This document shows positions 1 through 7,423 of a DNA stretch of 10,675 bases, one piece after another (the stretch's first letter is position 1; the number at the start of each line of letters is the position of its first letter). The stretch is from DASWUD01 sp036401755 (GTDB taxonomy: Bacteria; Pseudomonadota; Gammaproteobacteria; Thiohalomonadales; Thiohalomonadaceae). The notes beneath the pieces are model-generated. The model was not told where the DNA came from. It did no database searches and saw only the letters and a program-made list of their open reading frames with translations. The stretch covers positions 1 through 10,675 of the forward strand of contig DASWUD010000114.1 in the NCBI GenBank assembly GCA_036401755.1. The letters run 5' to 3'. Position numbers and translations under genes: made by a program.

Positions 1-571
1 CATCCTGAAAAAACTGCCCCAAGCTGCGCCGTTGCGGATCGATGCGACGCAGCAACTCGCTTTCGTAGTAGCCGAGGGTGATGGCGTGATAGGCCTGGCG
101 CGTGCCGGGTGGCCACGCCGGTTTCTGGTGCGCCAGGATCACCGCCAGCCGATCGAGGTCGGCCACCGTGCGCTTGTCCACTGGTTCAGTGAGGGCGAAC
201 AGGCCGGCCTGGTGTGCCAACAGTTGGCGCACCGTGATCAGTTCCTTGCCGTTTTGCGTGAACTCCGGCCAGTAGCTGCAGACACGCTCTTCGTAGTCGA
301 GCCAGCCGCGCGAGTGGGCGAGCGCCAGCGTCATCGCCGCCAGCCCCTTGGTGGTGGAGTAGACCAGTACCATGGTGTCCTCCTGCCACGGTTCGTCGCT
401 CGCCTTGTTGCGCACACCGCCCCACAGATCGACCACCTTCTCGCCTCGGTAGTAGACGCAACAGGCACCGCCCAGTTCGTCGCGTTGGGTGAAGTTTTCA
501 GCAAACACCTCGCGCACAGCTTCGAAACCGGGGCTGACGTGGCCTTCAATGGCAATGCCGGGGGATCTCAT
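1..571 (-). CDS. Serine hydrolase, class C beta-lactamase / EstB-like family (3' part missing)
   Basis: N-terminal 190 residues of a serine hydrolase of the beta-lactamase-related (COG1680-type) superfamily; the C-terminal half lies beyond the window edge. Visible motifs are the nucleophile motif S72-T-T-K75 in a VYSTTKG context, a LLAHQAGL segment (117-124) and the second catalytic motif around Y161-H-A, preceded by W-P-P-G. Members are usually about 380-400 residues and act as esterases, lipases or D-amino-acid peptidases rather than true beta-lactamases; the substrate cannot be read here. No signal peptide is seen, so it is probably cytoplasmic. The ATG at 571 is chosen because it overlaps the stop codon of the upstream gene as ATGA and because the N-terminus (GHVSPGFEAVREVFAENF) matches the usual family start. 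There is no strong Shine-Dalgarno sequence, consistent with translational coupling. Family is confident, substrate is not. Confidence 0.9.
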   Translation of the reverse strand, partial: MRSPGIAIEGHVSPGFEAVREVFAENFTQRDELGGACCVYYRGEKVVDLWGGVRNKASDEPWQEDTMVLVYSTTKGLAAMTLALAHSRGWLDYEERVCSYWPEFTQNGKELITVRQLLAHQAGLFALTEPVDKRTVADLDRLAVILAHQKPAWPPGTRQAYHAITLGYYESELLRRIDPQRRSLGQFFQD

Positions 572-1005
572 GGCTGCTTCACGAGCAGCTCGCGGCTCAC
601 CCTCCGCGCCTCGGTACCGATGACGTCATTCGATGAAACCCTCGTAAAATTGAAGCTGTCTCCGCTGGGGCTCAGATAGAAATTATTGACCACCGTCTTG
701 TCTGCCAGGGTCATCGTGCCGGAGCAATCACCGTTCACCATATAGCTGCCCGTTACAAACAGCTGGGTTCGCTCGATGGAACTGGTATAGAGAACTCCCA
801 CGCCGCCGGCCCCGTTGAAGGTGAACAGCCCACTTGATGCATAGGGCTCACCTCCTCGGTAGCCTTGTATCGAATAGGCATAACTTCCCTTCAATGTCTT
901 GAGTGAACAGTGGGCCTTATCCTGTGGCTCGGCTGCGGATGTATTGAAGCTGGCTACTGCGAGCAGCGTACTGAAAGCAGCAGTATATAGAGTGCTCCTA
1001 TTCAT
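568..1005 (-). CDS. Small exported protein of unknown function
   Basis: 145 residues. A typical Sec signal peptide (residues 1 to about 25: short basic start, hydrophobic core, then NTSAA before EPQ) indicates export to the periplasm or outside. The mature part has two cysteines (C33, C94) that could form a disulfide, a C-S-L-K-T-L-K-G-S-Y start and a D-C-S-G-T segment (93-97). This reminds me of small secreted proteins with a C-x-L-x-G-x-Y start and a later D-C-[ST]-G-T, for which I know no function. The short, glycine-rich, alternating pattern suggests a beta-sandwich or small barrel. The start at 1005 is supported by AGAGGAG about nine bases upstream. The stop overlaps the start of the serine hydrolase, so the two are probably one operon. 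Confidence 0.8.
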   Translation of the reverse strand: MNRSTLYTAAFSTLLAVASFNTSAAEPQDKAHCSLKTLKGSYAYSIQGYRGGEPYASSGLFTFNGAGGVGVLYTSSIERTQLFVTGSYMVNGDCSGTMTLADKTVVNNFYLSPSGDSFNFTRVSSNDVIGTEARRVSRELLVKQP

Positions 1006-1226
1006 GGAGTGGTTCTCCTCTGCATGTGGTAGGCACGTTTAACGCGGCGAGAGGCGATGCGATATGTATGTACTGCCGTCTATATCGAAACGAGAGAGAA
1101 CGTCACGACCGCCGCCTCTCTGTGGTTAGAACATCTGCCGCAGAGGAGCAAAATTTCACGCTCTATCGTTCATATCCTTAACAGCAGGCCGCTCCGAATA
1201 TTGGACCAATCCGATACCCGCCGTAC

Positions 1227-2234
1227 CTACGCGTGTTTATGGCTGGCGCGGGTGATCGCTTTGATCAACATCTCGCGGGACATTTTGCTGCGCCCGGCTA
1301 TCTCCAGTGCCTGCGCCTGATCGTAGAGTTCTTGCTTGCTGAGGCTCTTCAGTGCAGGAGCCCGCTTTGTCGCGGAGGTTTGCTGCGCGCGTTGTGCCTT
1401 GATGGGGTGTGGCCTGCGTCCCTGCAGGCGCTCCTTGAGCACCTGCATGAGATCGATCACATTGCTTTCGGTTTCGACCGGCGCAGATTCTTCCGGGGCC
1501 TTTAGCACGTCGGTGCCGGCTTTGAGTTTATCTTCGATGCGCTGCCTGAGATGACGGGCTTGCTGATCGCTCAACAGCGCACTATCGAGCTGCTTGTGCG
1601 TCGCCTTGCGGATGGCGCTACGCATCTGCTCCACTGTTTTTTGATCGCCAGCCTGGCGTGTGGGCAGGCCAATCTGCTCCGGTGTACGCAGTTCGTCGTG
1701 AAAGCGCAGCGTCTCGGCACGCAGAATGCCGCCCTCGGCGATGATCGCCACCAGGTACTCCCTGCCGTGCATCACGAAGGTGGCGACGCCGGCGCGCTGT
1801 TTATCTTCCATACTTTTTGCCAGCAGACGATAGGCCTTGGTGGTGTCGCCGTCGGGCACCAGAAAATAGGCGCGTTCGAAATAAATCGGATTGATTGAGC
1901 TGAGCGGCACGAACCGTTTGAGATCGATCTCGCGCGATTTTTTCGGCTCCACCGCCTCCAGCTCTTCATCCTCAACCACCACAAAGTGATCGGGCTCAAG
2001 CTCATAGCCGTGCACCAGCTCGTCCCGCTCCAGTGGCCGGTTCTCCTTGGCGCAGAAGAACTGACGCCTGAGCAGCGTGCCCTGCCCATCGACCATGTGC
2101 AGCGGGAAGGCGTTGCTGCTGTGGGCAGGAAATAGGCTGACCGGCAGACTGACCAGCCCGAAGGCGATGATCCCCGACCAGAAGGCGTGAGGCTGTTCCT
2201 GGTCTGCTGATGCTGTATCGTCGTCGTTGCTCAT
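1227..2234 (-). CDS. ku: Ku protein with C-terminal SAP-like motif (second ku)
   Basis: 335-residue bacterial Ku, the DNA-end-binding ring of non-homologous end joining, which loads LigD on double-strand breaks. The Ku core starts at F18-W-S-G-I-I-A-F-G-L-V-S-L-P and continues through a NPIYFERAYFLVPDG segment (115-129) and FVMHGREYLVAI (153-164). After the core come a basic linker (about 270-297) and a SAP-like helix-extended-helix motif (about 297-328, LSKQELYDQAQAL followed by GRSKMSREMLIKAI), which in other Ku proteins adds DNA contacts. The frame is open upstream to 2303, but the start at 2234 is preferred: it lies seven bases after the stop of the first ku, with GAGG placed five bases before the ATG, and the longer version would run into the neighbouring gene. 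It is longer than the usual 260-300 residues because of the C-terminal extension. Confidence 0.93.
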   Translation of the reverse strand: MSNDDDTASADQEQPHAFWSGIIAFGLVSLPVSLFPAHSSNAFPLHMVDGQGTLLRRQFFCAKENRPLERDELVHGYELEPDHFVVVEDEELEAVEPKKSREIDLKRFVPLSSINPIYFERAYFLVPDGDTTKAYRLLAKSMEDKQRAGVATFVMHGREYLVAIIAEGGILRAETLRFHDELRTPEQIGLPTRQAGDQKTVEQMRSAIRKATHKQLDSALLSDQQARHLRQRIEDKLKAGTDVLKAPEESAPVETESNVIDLMQVLKERLQGRRPHPIKAQRAQQTSATKRAPALKSLSKQELYDQAQALEIAGRSKMSREMLIKAITRASHKHA

Positions 2235-2239
2235 GCGGA

Positions 2240-2243
2240 CCTC
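2240..2243 (-). promoter_or_regulatory. Ribosome binding site of the second ku
   Basis: GAGG five bases before the ATG at 2234, overlapping the TGA stop codon of the preceding ku. It decides the start of the downstream ku and implies that the two Ku subunits are translated from one message, probably coupled. Confidence 0.65.
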
Positions 2244-3021
2244 ATGCGTGGTGGCGCGCCTGCTGGATACTCGCCTCCAGCGCATGGCGGATATCCACGC
2301 CACGCTCGCGCCGCTGCGGTGCGCGGACCCGCAACCGCTTGCCCTGTGTCTTGGCCGCCAGCATCTCCACTACACGCTGGCGATACTCGTCGTGGTACTG
2401 CTGCGGTTGAAACTCTGCATCCAGCATCTCGATTAACTGCCGCGCCAGTCCCAGTTCGCGTTGATCGAGCGGTGGACCGGAGGGGGGCTGCAACGCCTCC
2501 ACGGGCACGATCTCCTCGGTGTGGTGCAGCGACATCAGCATCGGATAGCCCTGATACAGCTGCAACGCGCCGACATACTCCTTGTTGCGCATCACCCAGT
2601 GGGCGAGTCCCTCCACCTGCAGCCCCTCCAGCGCATCGGCCAGCGCAAAGAATTCCGCGCTTGTGCCATCCGGCCCCAGGTAATAAGGTCGGTCGTACCA
2701 GCGATGATCGATCGCCTGCAAGGGCAGAAAGCCAAGAAGGGTGATGTCGCGCGAAGGCTGCGGCACCAGTGCCGCCAGCTCCTGTTGTTTGAGCAACACG
2801 CGATCACCGCTCTCGGCGATATAGGCACGGCCGGTGGCATCAAAGGGAACAACCTCGTCGGTCTCCGGATTGACCAGCGATTGGCGCACCGGCTCCAGAT
2901 CCTGGCGGTGCAGCAGCCGAAAGTGCACCGTGCGATCCTCGATGGCCGAGTACAACTTCACCGGCACCGCGATCTCCCCGAAGCGGATCACACCTTTCCA
3001 CATGGCGCGGATGGTCATCAT
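2242..3021 (-). CDS. ku: Ku protein, core-only form (first ku)
   Basis: 259-residue bacterial Ku consisting almost only of the Ku core. The family start is clear (W8-K-G-V-I-R-F-G, then VPVKLYSAIEDRTVHFRLLH), followed by DRPYYLGPDG (110-119) and HWVMRNKEYVGAL (141-153). The C-terminus is short and basic (230-259) with no SAP motif. It differs strongly from the second Ku next door, so this is an old paralogous pair, not a fresh duplication. Two ATG codons (3021 and 3018) are possible; AGGAG lies four bases before the first and seven before the second, so 3018 may be the true start. A 120-base gap containing a degenerate REP-like palindrome separates it from ligD upstream; it could share the ligD message or have its own promoter. 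Role: DNA-end binding in NHEJ, perhaps as a heterodimer with its neighbour. Confidence 0.93.
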   Translation of the reverse strand: MMTIRAMWKGVIRFGEIAVPVKLYSAIEDRTVHFRLLHRQDLEPVRQSLVNPETDEVVPFDATGRAYIAESGDRVLLKQQELAALVPQPSRDITLLGFLPLQAIDHRWYDRPYYLGPDGTSAEFFALADALEGLQVEGLAHWVMRNKEYVGALQLYQGYPMLMSLHHTEEIVPVEALQPPSGPPLDQRELGLARQLIEMLDAEFQPQQYHDEYRQRVVEMLAAKTQGKRLRVRAPQRRERGVDIRHALEASIQQARHHA

Positions 3022-3057
3022 GAATCTCCTGCTGATCGCTGCTCAATCAAGAGACAG

Positions 3058-3090
3058 CGTAGCCCAATGGAGTGAAACGCAATCCGGGGA
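3058..3090. repeat. Degenerate REP-like palindrome between ligD and ku
   Basis: The stretch reads GTAGCCCAATGG, then AGTGAAACGC, then AATCCGGGGA. It resembles the REP-type palindrome common between genes of beta- and gammaproteobacteria, where GTAGCCCGGAT faces ATCCGGG across a short loop. Here the left arm has AA in place of GG, so the stem carries two mismatches. Recognition is from memory of the motif; copy number in the genome is unknown. Confidence 0.45.
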
Positions 3091-3141
3091 GCCACCGAGT
3101 GACAAGCAGGTATAGAGAGCTTCGAATCCATCAACCGCACC

Positions 3142-5649
3142 TTATCCAACCCCCACCCGTCGCAGTGCCTCACTTAACGGTATCGCCGCCTCAAAAAATC
3201 CTGCCCAGGGGTCCGCCTTGAGTGCCCGCATACGACGCTGTACCGTCTCCACAGTGTAGTAGTCGGAACGCACTGCGGGGCTGAGCTCATCCCAGCGCAG
3301 CGGCACCGCCACCGGCGCAGCGGGACGGGCGCGGGGCGAGTAGCAGGCGATGGCAGTTGCGCCGCGTGCGTTGCGCAGATAATCGAGAAAGATGCGGCCG
3401 TGCCGCTTGGCCAGCGCCATGTTCGTAGTCAGCAGGCCCGGCTCATCGTGGGCATGTTGCTGCGCCACTGTCTGGGCAAACGACTTGACGGCATGCCACT
3501 GGGCAACGGGGCGCAACGGCACCACCAGATGGAGACCCTTGCCGCCGGTGGTGCGGACAAACGCCGTCAATCCCCACCTCTGCAGACGCTCGCGCAACTC
3601 ACGCGCAGTGCGCAGTACCTCCTGCCACGCCACCTCGGGCGCGGGATCAAGATCGAATACCATCATGTCGGGATGTTCGATATCGTCCACCCGACAGCCC
3701 CACGGGTGGAGCTCCAGCGCGCCGTGCTGCGCCAGCGCCACCAGGTCGGCCAGTGAACGAACATAAACATAGTCACGCACTGCCCCGCTCTCCTCGATGG
3801 CGATACGCGGCACCGCACGTGCCTGGCTTCTGCCCAAATGCTTCTGATAAAAGCAGGCCTGCCTGCCTTCGGGACAACGCAGCAGCACCAAAGGACGTCG
3901 TGCGAGATAGGGCAATATCCACGCCTCGATCGACTCGTAATAGCGGGCGAGGGCCAACTTGGTCACCCCCTGCTCCGGATAGAGCACGCGCTCCGGATGG
4001 GTGAGTTCGATACCCGCCACCTCCACCGCACCGGCTGATGCATGGCGCCGCAAGGAACGGTTGGCGCTTATGGGTGTGGCCTCCTCCAGCATCTCTGACG
4101 AAATGATCTGCTCGGGCTCCAGGTCTTCGCGAAGGCCGAGGAAGCTGGGATGACGCAACAGCCCGTCGCGAGTACGTTCGGTGTATTCGACCTCGACCAC
4201 TAACCTTGGTTTCACCCAGTGCACACCGCGTGAAGGCAGCGACGCCGACGGCGCAAACGGCGCACGGGCGAGCTCCTCGCGTTGCAACTGCGCGTGCAAC
4301 TGCTCCAACTGGTGGCTGCTGAAACCGGTGCCCACCCGCCCGGCGTACTGCAATTGCCCGTCGCGAAAGGTGCCGAGCAGCAGCGCGCCAAAACCGCTAC
4401 GCGCGCCGGCTGGCGGTGTATAGCCTCCGACCACAAACTTGGCGTGCTGGGTACATTTCACCTTCAGCCACAGTTTGCCGCGGCCACTGCGATAGGGTGC
4501 GTTGACGCGCTTGGAAATGATCCCCTCCAGACCGAGGGCACAGGCCTGCTCGAAAATTTCGGGCCCCTCCCCTTGCACATGCTCCGTATAGCGCACCACC
4601 CCGCCGCTCTCGTAACCCGCCGCCGCCAGCAATTGCTGCAATGCCCGCTTGCGCTCGAGCAGCGGCGCGGCGCAGAGGTCGTACCCCTCCAGATAGGCAA
4701 GATCAAACACCTGATAGATCAGTGAAGCGGTCTGTTTGCGGCTCAATGCTTCCTGCAATTCGCGAAAGCTGCTGGCACCGCCGGTGGTGAGCGCCACCAG
4801 CTCGCCATCGAGGATCGCCTGTGTGATCGGCAGCAGCGCCAGCTGCCGCGCCTGGGTACGCAACCGCGCGGTCCAGTCGTGGCCGTTACGCGTCAGCAGG
4901 CGCACCTTGCCGTGGTCGAGGTGTGCCACGAGGCGATAACCGTCGAATTTGATCTCATGCAGCCACGCCGTGCCCGTCGGCGCACGCTCGCTGAGGGTAC
5001 CCAGTTGCGGTGCGAGGATGGCGGGCGGCGGTGCCCGGCGCGCACCATGCAGCTCTTTGGCTTGCGGCGGCGCGGACGGTGTATAAGCGTGGTGCTCCTG
5101 GTGCGCGGCGATCTCCTTCATGGTGCGGCCGCTAGCCACGCTCAGGTCATCGGGGTGGAGCGCGTGTGGCGGGTGGTCACTGCGTTTGATGAGCAACCAC
5201 TGCTTCCCCTTGTGGCGCCCGCCCCGGTCGCGCAGACGCACCAGTGTCCACGCACCCTGGAGCTTGCGGCCGGTGAGGATGAAATCGATCTGCTCGTCGT
5301 CGTTGCGGCCATTGGCTTGCCAGTGGCCCACATCCCACAGCATCACCGTCCCGGCGCCGTACTCGCCCGGCGGGATGGTCCCCTCGAAACTACCGTATTC
5401 GAGCGGGTGGTCCTCCACCTCGACCGCCAGCCTCCGCTCCCCCACCTCTAACGCCGGCCCTCTGGGCAGCGCCCAACTGCGCAGCACCCCCTCCTGCTCG
5501 ATACGCAGATCGAAATGTTCATGGCGCGCGGCATGCTTGTGCATTACATAGAGATGGCCGGCCAGCTCTGTCGGGGGCGTCCCCACCGGTTCACGACTGC
5601 GGCGGAAATCGCGCTTGCGCTGATATTCATGGAGGGAGGGTGTCGGCAT
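3142..5649 (-). CDS. ligD: Multifunctional DNA ligase D (phosphoesterase-ligase-polymerase)
   Basis: 835 residues, close to the 840 of Pseudomonas aeruginosa LigD and with the same domain order. (a) 3'-phosphoesterase, about 1-165: H39, H45, D47, R49, H81 and Y85 match the catalytic and metal-binding set known in the Pseudomonas enzyme with constant spacing. (b) ATP-dependent ligase, about 205-515: nucleotidyl-transfer lysine K234 in EIKFDGYR, a DGE motif at 281-283, LEGIISKR at 374-381 and LWLKVKC at 393-399. (c) AEP-type primase/polymerase, about 545-830: metal-binding D666 and D668 in MVFDLDP, and TTGGKGLHLVVPL at 700-712. All key residues are present, so the enzyme should process ends, fill gaps and seal breaks held by Ku. 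Mycobacterial LigD has a different order (polymerase first). The start at 5649 gives the normal N-terminus (RKRDF); only a weak AAGG lies upstream. It heads the ligD-ku-ku cluster. Confidence 0.97.
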   Translation of the reverse strand: MPTPSLHEYQRKRDFRRSREPVGTPPTELAGHLYVMHKHAARHEHFDLRIEQEGVLRSWALPRGPALEVGERRLAVEVEDHPLEYGSFEGTIPPGEYGAGTVMLWDVGHWQANGRNDDEQIDFILTGRKLQGAWTLVRLRDRGGRHKGKQWLLIKRSDHPPHALHPDDLSVASGRTMKEIAAHQEHHAYTPSAPPQAKELHGARRAPPPAILAPQLGTLSERAPTGTAWLHEIKFDGYRLVAHLDHGKVRLLTRNGHDWTARLRTQARQLALLPITQAILDGELVALTTGGASSFRELQEALSRKQTASLIYQVFDLAYLEGYDLCAAPLLERKRALQQLLAAAGYESGGVVRYTEHVQGEGPEIFEQACALGLEGIISKRVNAPYRSGRGKLWLKVKCTQHAKFVVGGYTPPAGARSGFGALLLGTFRDGQLQYAGRVGTGFSSHQLEQLHAQLQREELARAPFAPSASLPSRGVHWVKPRLVVEVEYTERTRDGLLRHPSFLGLREDLEPEQIISSEMLEEATPISANRSLRRHASAGAVEVAGIELTHPERVLYPEQGVTKLALARYYESIEAWILPYLARRPLVLLRCPEGRQACFYQKHLGRSQARAVPRIAIEESGAVRDYVYVRSLADLVALAQHGALELHPWGCRVDDIEHPDMMVFDLDPAPEVAWQEVLRTARELRERLQRWGLTAFVRTTGGKGLHLVVPLRPVAQWHAVKSFAQTVAQQHAHDEPGLLTTNMALAKRHGRIFLDYLRNARGATAIACYSPRARPAAPVAVPLRWDELSPAVRSDYYTVETVQRRMRALKADPWAGFFEAAIPLSEALRRVGVG

Positions 5650-5851
5650 GGAGAAGTGCCTTGCGTGAAACGTTCACACCGGGATTTATCAAGCATAGCC
5701 AACCTGGCGGCAGAAAATAGACCATGAGTGGCAGCGGGGCGTAACGCCAAGGATAGTCAGCGCGCTGCTAAAGTGCAGTGGCTTGGCTATCTTATTAGAG
5801 TCATCTCGCAAACCCATGGTGCCCGCTCTACGCTGTTATTCGGGAGAACAA
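5650..5851. promoter_or_regulatory. Divergent promoter region between ligD and the binding-protein gene
   Basis: The 202 bases separate two divergently read genes. ATAGCCAA at 5695-5702 is matched in inverted orientation by TTGGCTAT at 5783-5790; read outward these give TATGCT (toward ligD) and TATCTT (toward the binding protein) as possible -10 boxes at 46 and 61 bases from the respective start codons. Convincing -35 boxes are not visible. Between them lies an 11-base palindrome, GGCGT-A-ACGCC (5738-5748), which could be an operator. All assignments are tentative. Confidence 0.3.
5842..5846 (+). promoter_or_regulatory. Ribosome binding site of the binding-protein gene
   Basis: GGGAG five bases before the ATG at 5852. 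The frame is open further upstream to a TTG at 5783, but that start has no such site and would add 23 residues without family character, so 5852 is preferred. Confidence 0.7.
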
Positions 5852-6724
5852 ATGAAGAATAACCTGCGCTTCGCCATTGTCCCAAAAGTTGTCCACCCCT
5901 GGTTCGAGGAGGTGCATAAGGGGGCCTTGGCTCAAGCTGAATTTTTGGAGCAGCAGCTGGGCGTCGGGATCAGCGTGGAATATCTTCCCCCTGCCGTGGC
6001 GGAGGTGCGTGAACAAACGTCGATTCTCGAAAAGCTTGCCGCAGCAGGTCCGGACGGGATCGCCATCGACCCTGTCGCTGCAGTGGGCAACATGTCGATA
6101 ATTTACGACATCAGGCGTCGCGGCATTTCGCTCATTCTGTTCGACTCACCTTCACCTGAGCCTGACATCTCCAGTGTCGGCAATGACTTTGTACAGCAGG
6201 GGGTTATCGCTGCCGAGCGGCTGGTCAAGTTGCTCGGTGAAAGTGGCAAAGTCGCCGTTATGCAAGGCGTACCCACCGCACCGAACCATAAGGAGCGTTA
6301 TGAGGCGCAACTCGCCGTATTGAAAAAGTATCCACAAATAACCACGGTTGACGGCGGTATCGACAACGATGATATCCCGACAGCCCGGCAACAAGCCGCG
6401 GCTGTTCTGGCGCGCAATCCGGATTTGCGTGGTTACTTGTGCTGCGATGCCGCGGGTCCTCTGGGGATTGCCGCGGCAATCAAGGAGGCTGGCAAGGTCG
6501 GCAAGGTGAAGGTGGTCGGTATGGATGGGATCAGGCCGATACTGCAGGCCATCAAGGAAGGAATACTTGAGTCGTCTTCAGCAACCAAACCGAGAATGCA
6601 AGGGGCAATGTCCATAGTGATGTTGTGGCTGAGTTCGCAGGGGGTTCCGATCCCCCAAACAATTGATACCGGCATCGATGTGATCACTCAGGAAAACGTC
6701 GCTCACTTCCTGGCGCTCTCCTGA
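5852..6724 (+). CDS. Sugar-binding-protein-like (RbsB/LacI effector-domain fold) protein without signal peptide
   Basis: 290 residues with the type I periplasmic-binding-protein fold (Peripla_BP_4 type). Visible marks are the opening beta strand and helix FAIVPKVVHPWFEEVHKGA, the GPDGIAIDP strand (66-74), FDSP (97-100), the VMQGVPTAPNHKERYEA segment (137-152) and VVGMDG (221-226) followed by an IKEG helix end. Homologues bind sugars or similar small molecules for ABC importers, or form the effector domain of LacI-type repressors. Here there is no signal peptide with either possible start, no helix-turn-helix domain, and no permease or ATPase gene beside it. It may be a cytoplasmic ligand sensor, or a binding protein that lost its leader. 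It is read away from ligD. A perfect hairpin covers its stop codon. Fold is confident; ligand and role are unknown. Confidence 0.85.
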   Translation: MKNNLRFAIVPKVVHPWFEEVHKGALAQAEFLEQQLGVGISVEYLPPAVAEVREQTSILEKLAAAGPDGIAIDPVAAVGNMSIIYDIRRRGISLILFDSPSPEPDISSVGNDFVQQGVIAAERLVKLLGESGKVAVMQGVPTAPNHKERYEAQLAVLKKYPQITTVDGGIDNDDIPTARQQAAAVLARNPDLRGYLCCDAAGPLGIAAAIKEAGKVGKVKVVGMDGIRPILQAIKEGILESSSATKPRMQGAMSIVMLWLSSQGVPIPQTIDTGIDVITQENVAHFLALS

Positions 6725-6730
6725 GCGCCA
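6711..6730 (+). terminator. Hairpin over the stop codon of the binding-protein gene
   Basis: A perfect 8-base stem (TGGCGCTC / GAGCGCCA) with a TCCT loop spans the last codons and the TGA stop. No run of T follows, so it is not a standard rho-independent terminator; it may still slow the ribosome or polymerase or protect the 3' end. A weaker pair, CAATGC (6740-6745) with GCATTG (6757-6762), follows in the gap before the convergent gene. Confidence 0.4.
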
Positions 6731-6796
6731 CCTGCCGGGCAATGCACAGTGATGGCGCATTGGTTCGCGCCTCGGTGGACTCTTACGTTGCTCCGG

Positions 6797-7408
6797 TCAG
6801 AATGCGAAGCCGAGCGTCACTCCCGCAAAAATATAGTTGTTGACCTCAGATTTCTGATCGCATGGCGCACCGACCCGGGACGCGGGGGCGGTATAATTGC
6901 ACGAACTGGACGAGAAAAATTTGCCTAAATTGACTTTGGGCATGAGCGCAACATTCGTGTCACCGAGCGGGAGCCGGTAGCCAAGATCGAAATTCAGTCT
7001 GAGCGAATGAGAGTCTGCCTCCCCCTCCCCTTGCTCTGGTGTGCTTCGGTTCTGGATGAAGGTCCAGTCATTTACCCAGTAGCCGAGGCTCGCGCCACTA
7101 TAGAACCCCTGCATGCGACCGGCGCGATAATAGCGAGCACCGACATCCAGCCCCCGCAGCTTTCCCTCCTCCAGATAATCACTCGCGTCGTCCGTGTAAT
7201 CGACGCCGCTGCCCCGCCCCAGAATGGCCACGGTCGGAGTAAGGTGATGCTCGTATTCGAGGGTGTAGACCCTGGCATCGCAATGCGGCATGGGATTAAG
7301 TCCGCCGATGCCTAAATTGAGGGAGTTCGCGGGCTCAGCCCGTGAAGTACCCTGTGCCAACGTGCTGGCAATAACCAGGAGAAGCGCTTGCGCAAAAGAG
7401 TTTTTCAT
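6797..7408 (-). CDS. Small predicted outer-membrane beta-barrel protein
   Basis: 204 residues. A signal peptide (1-24, LLLVIASTLAQGTSRA before EPA) is followed by alternating hydrophobic/polar strands with many glycines and aromatic residues, for example LGIGGLNPMP, VYTLEYEHHLTP, LDVGARYYRAGR, GFYSGASLGYWV and LNFDLGYRLPLGD. The last residue is phenylalanine (TLGFAF), the usual outer-membrane insertion signal. Size and pattern suggest an eight-stranded barrel of the OmpA/opacity/PagL-like size class; I cannot name the family or see catalytic residues. Three cysteines (C43, C170, C183) sit in likely loops. The frame is open far upstream to 7795, but the start at 7408 is chosen because it gives the signal peptide directly and has GGAG six bases before the ATG. 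It converges with the binding-protein gene and diverges from the large qNOR-family gene. Confidence 0.8.
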   Translation of the reverse strand: MKNSFAQALLLVIASTLAQGTSRAEPANSLNLGIGGLNPMPHCDARVYTLEYEHHLTPTVAILGRGSGVDYTDDASDYLEEGKLRGLDVGARYYRAGRMQGFYSGASLGYWVNDWTFIQNRSTPEQGEGEADSHSLRLNFDLGYRLPLGDTNVALMPKVNLGKFFSSSSCNYTAPASRVGAPCDQKSEVNNYIFAGVTLGFAF

Positions 7409-7423
7409 GTCCATCTCCACCAT

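Noticed and set aside
32..679. 215-codon plus-strand open frame at the window start
   Set aside because: It is antisense to the serine hydrolase, whose S-x-x-K and other motifs are intact, and it extends into the next gene.
1200..1210. Palindrome ATTGG-A-CCAAT after the second ku
   Set aside because: Only 11 bases, with no T run and no neighbouring promoter element; could be chance.
1057..1320. Open frame of 87 codons on the plus strand
   Set aside because: It runs into the 3' end of ku on the opposite strand, has no ribosome binding site and no protein-family character.
4282..5451. Long plus-strand open frames opposite ligD (4282-4725, 4879-5451)
   Set aside because: They lie antisense within a gene whose domains and catalytic residues are fully accounted for; high GC and codon bias produce such shadow frames.
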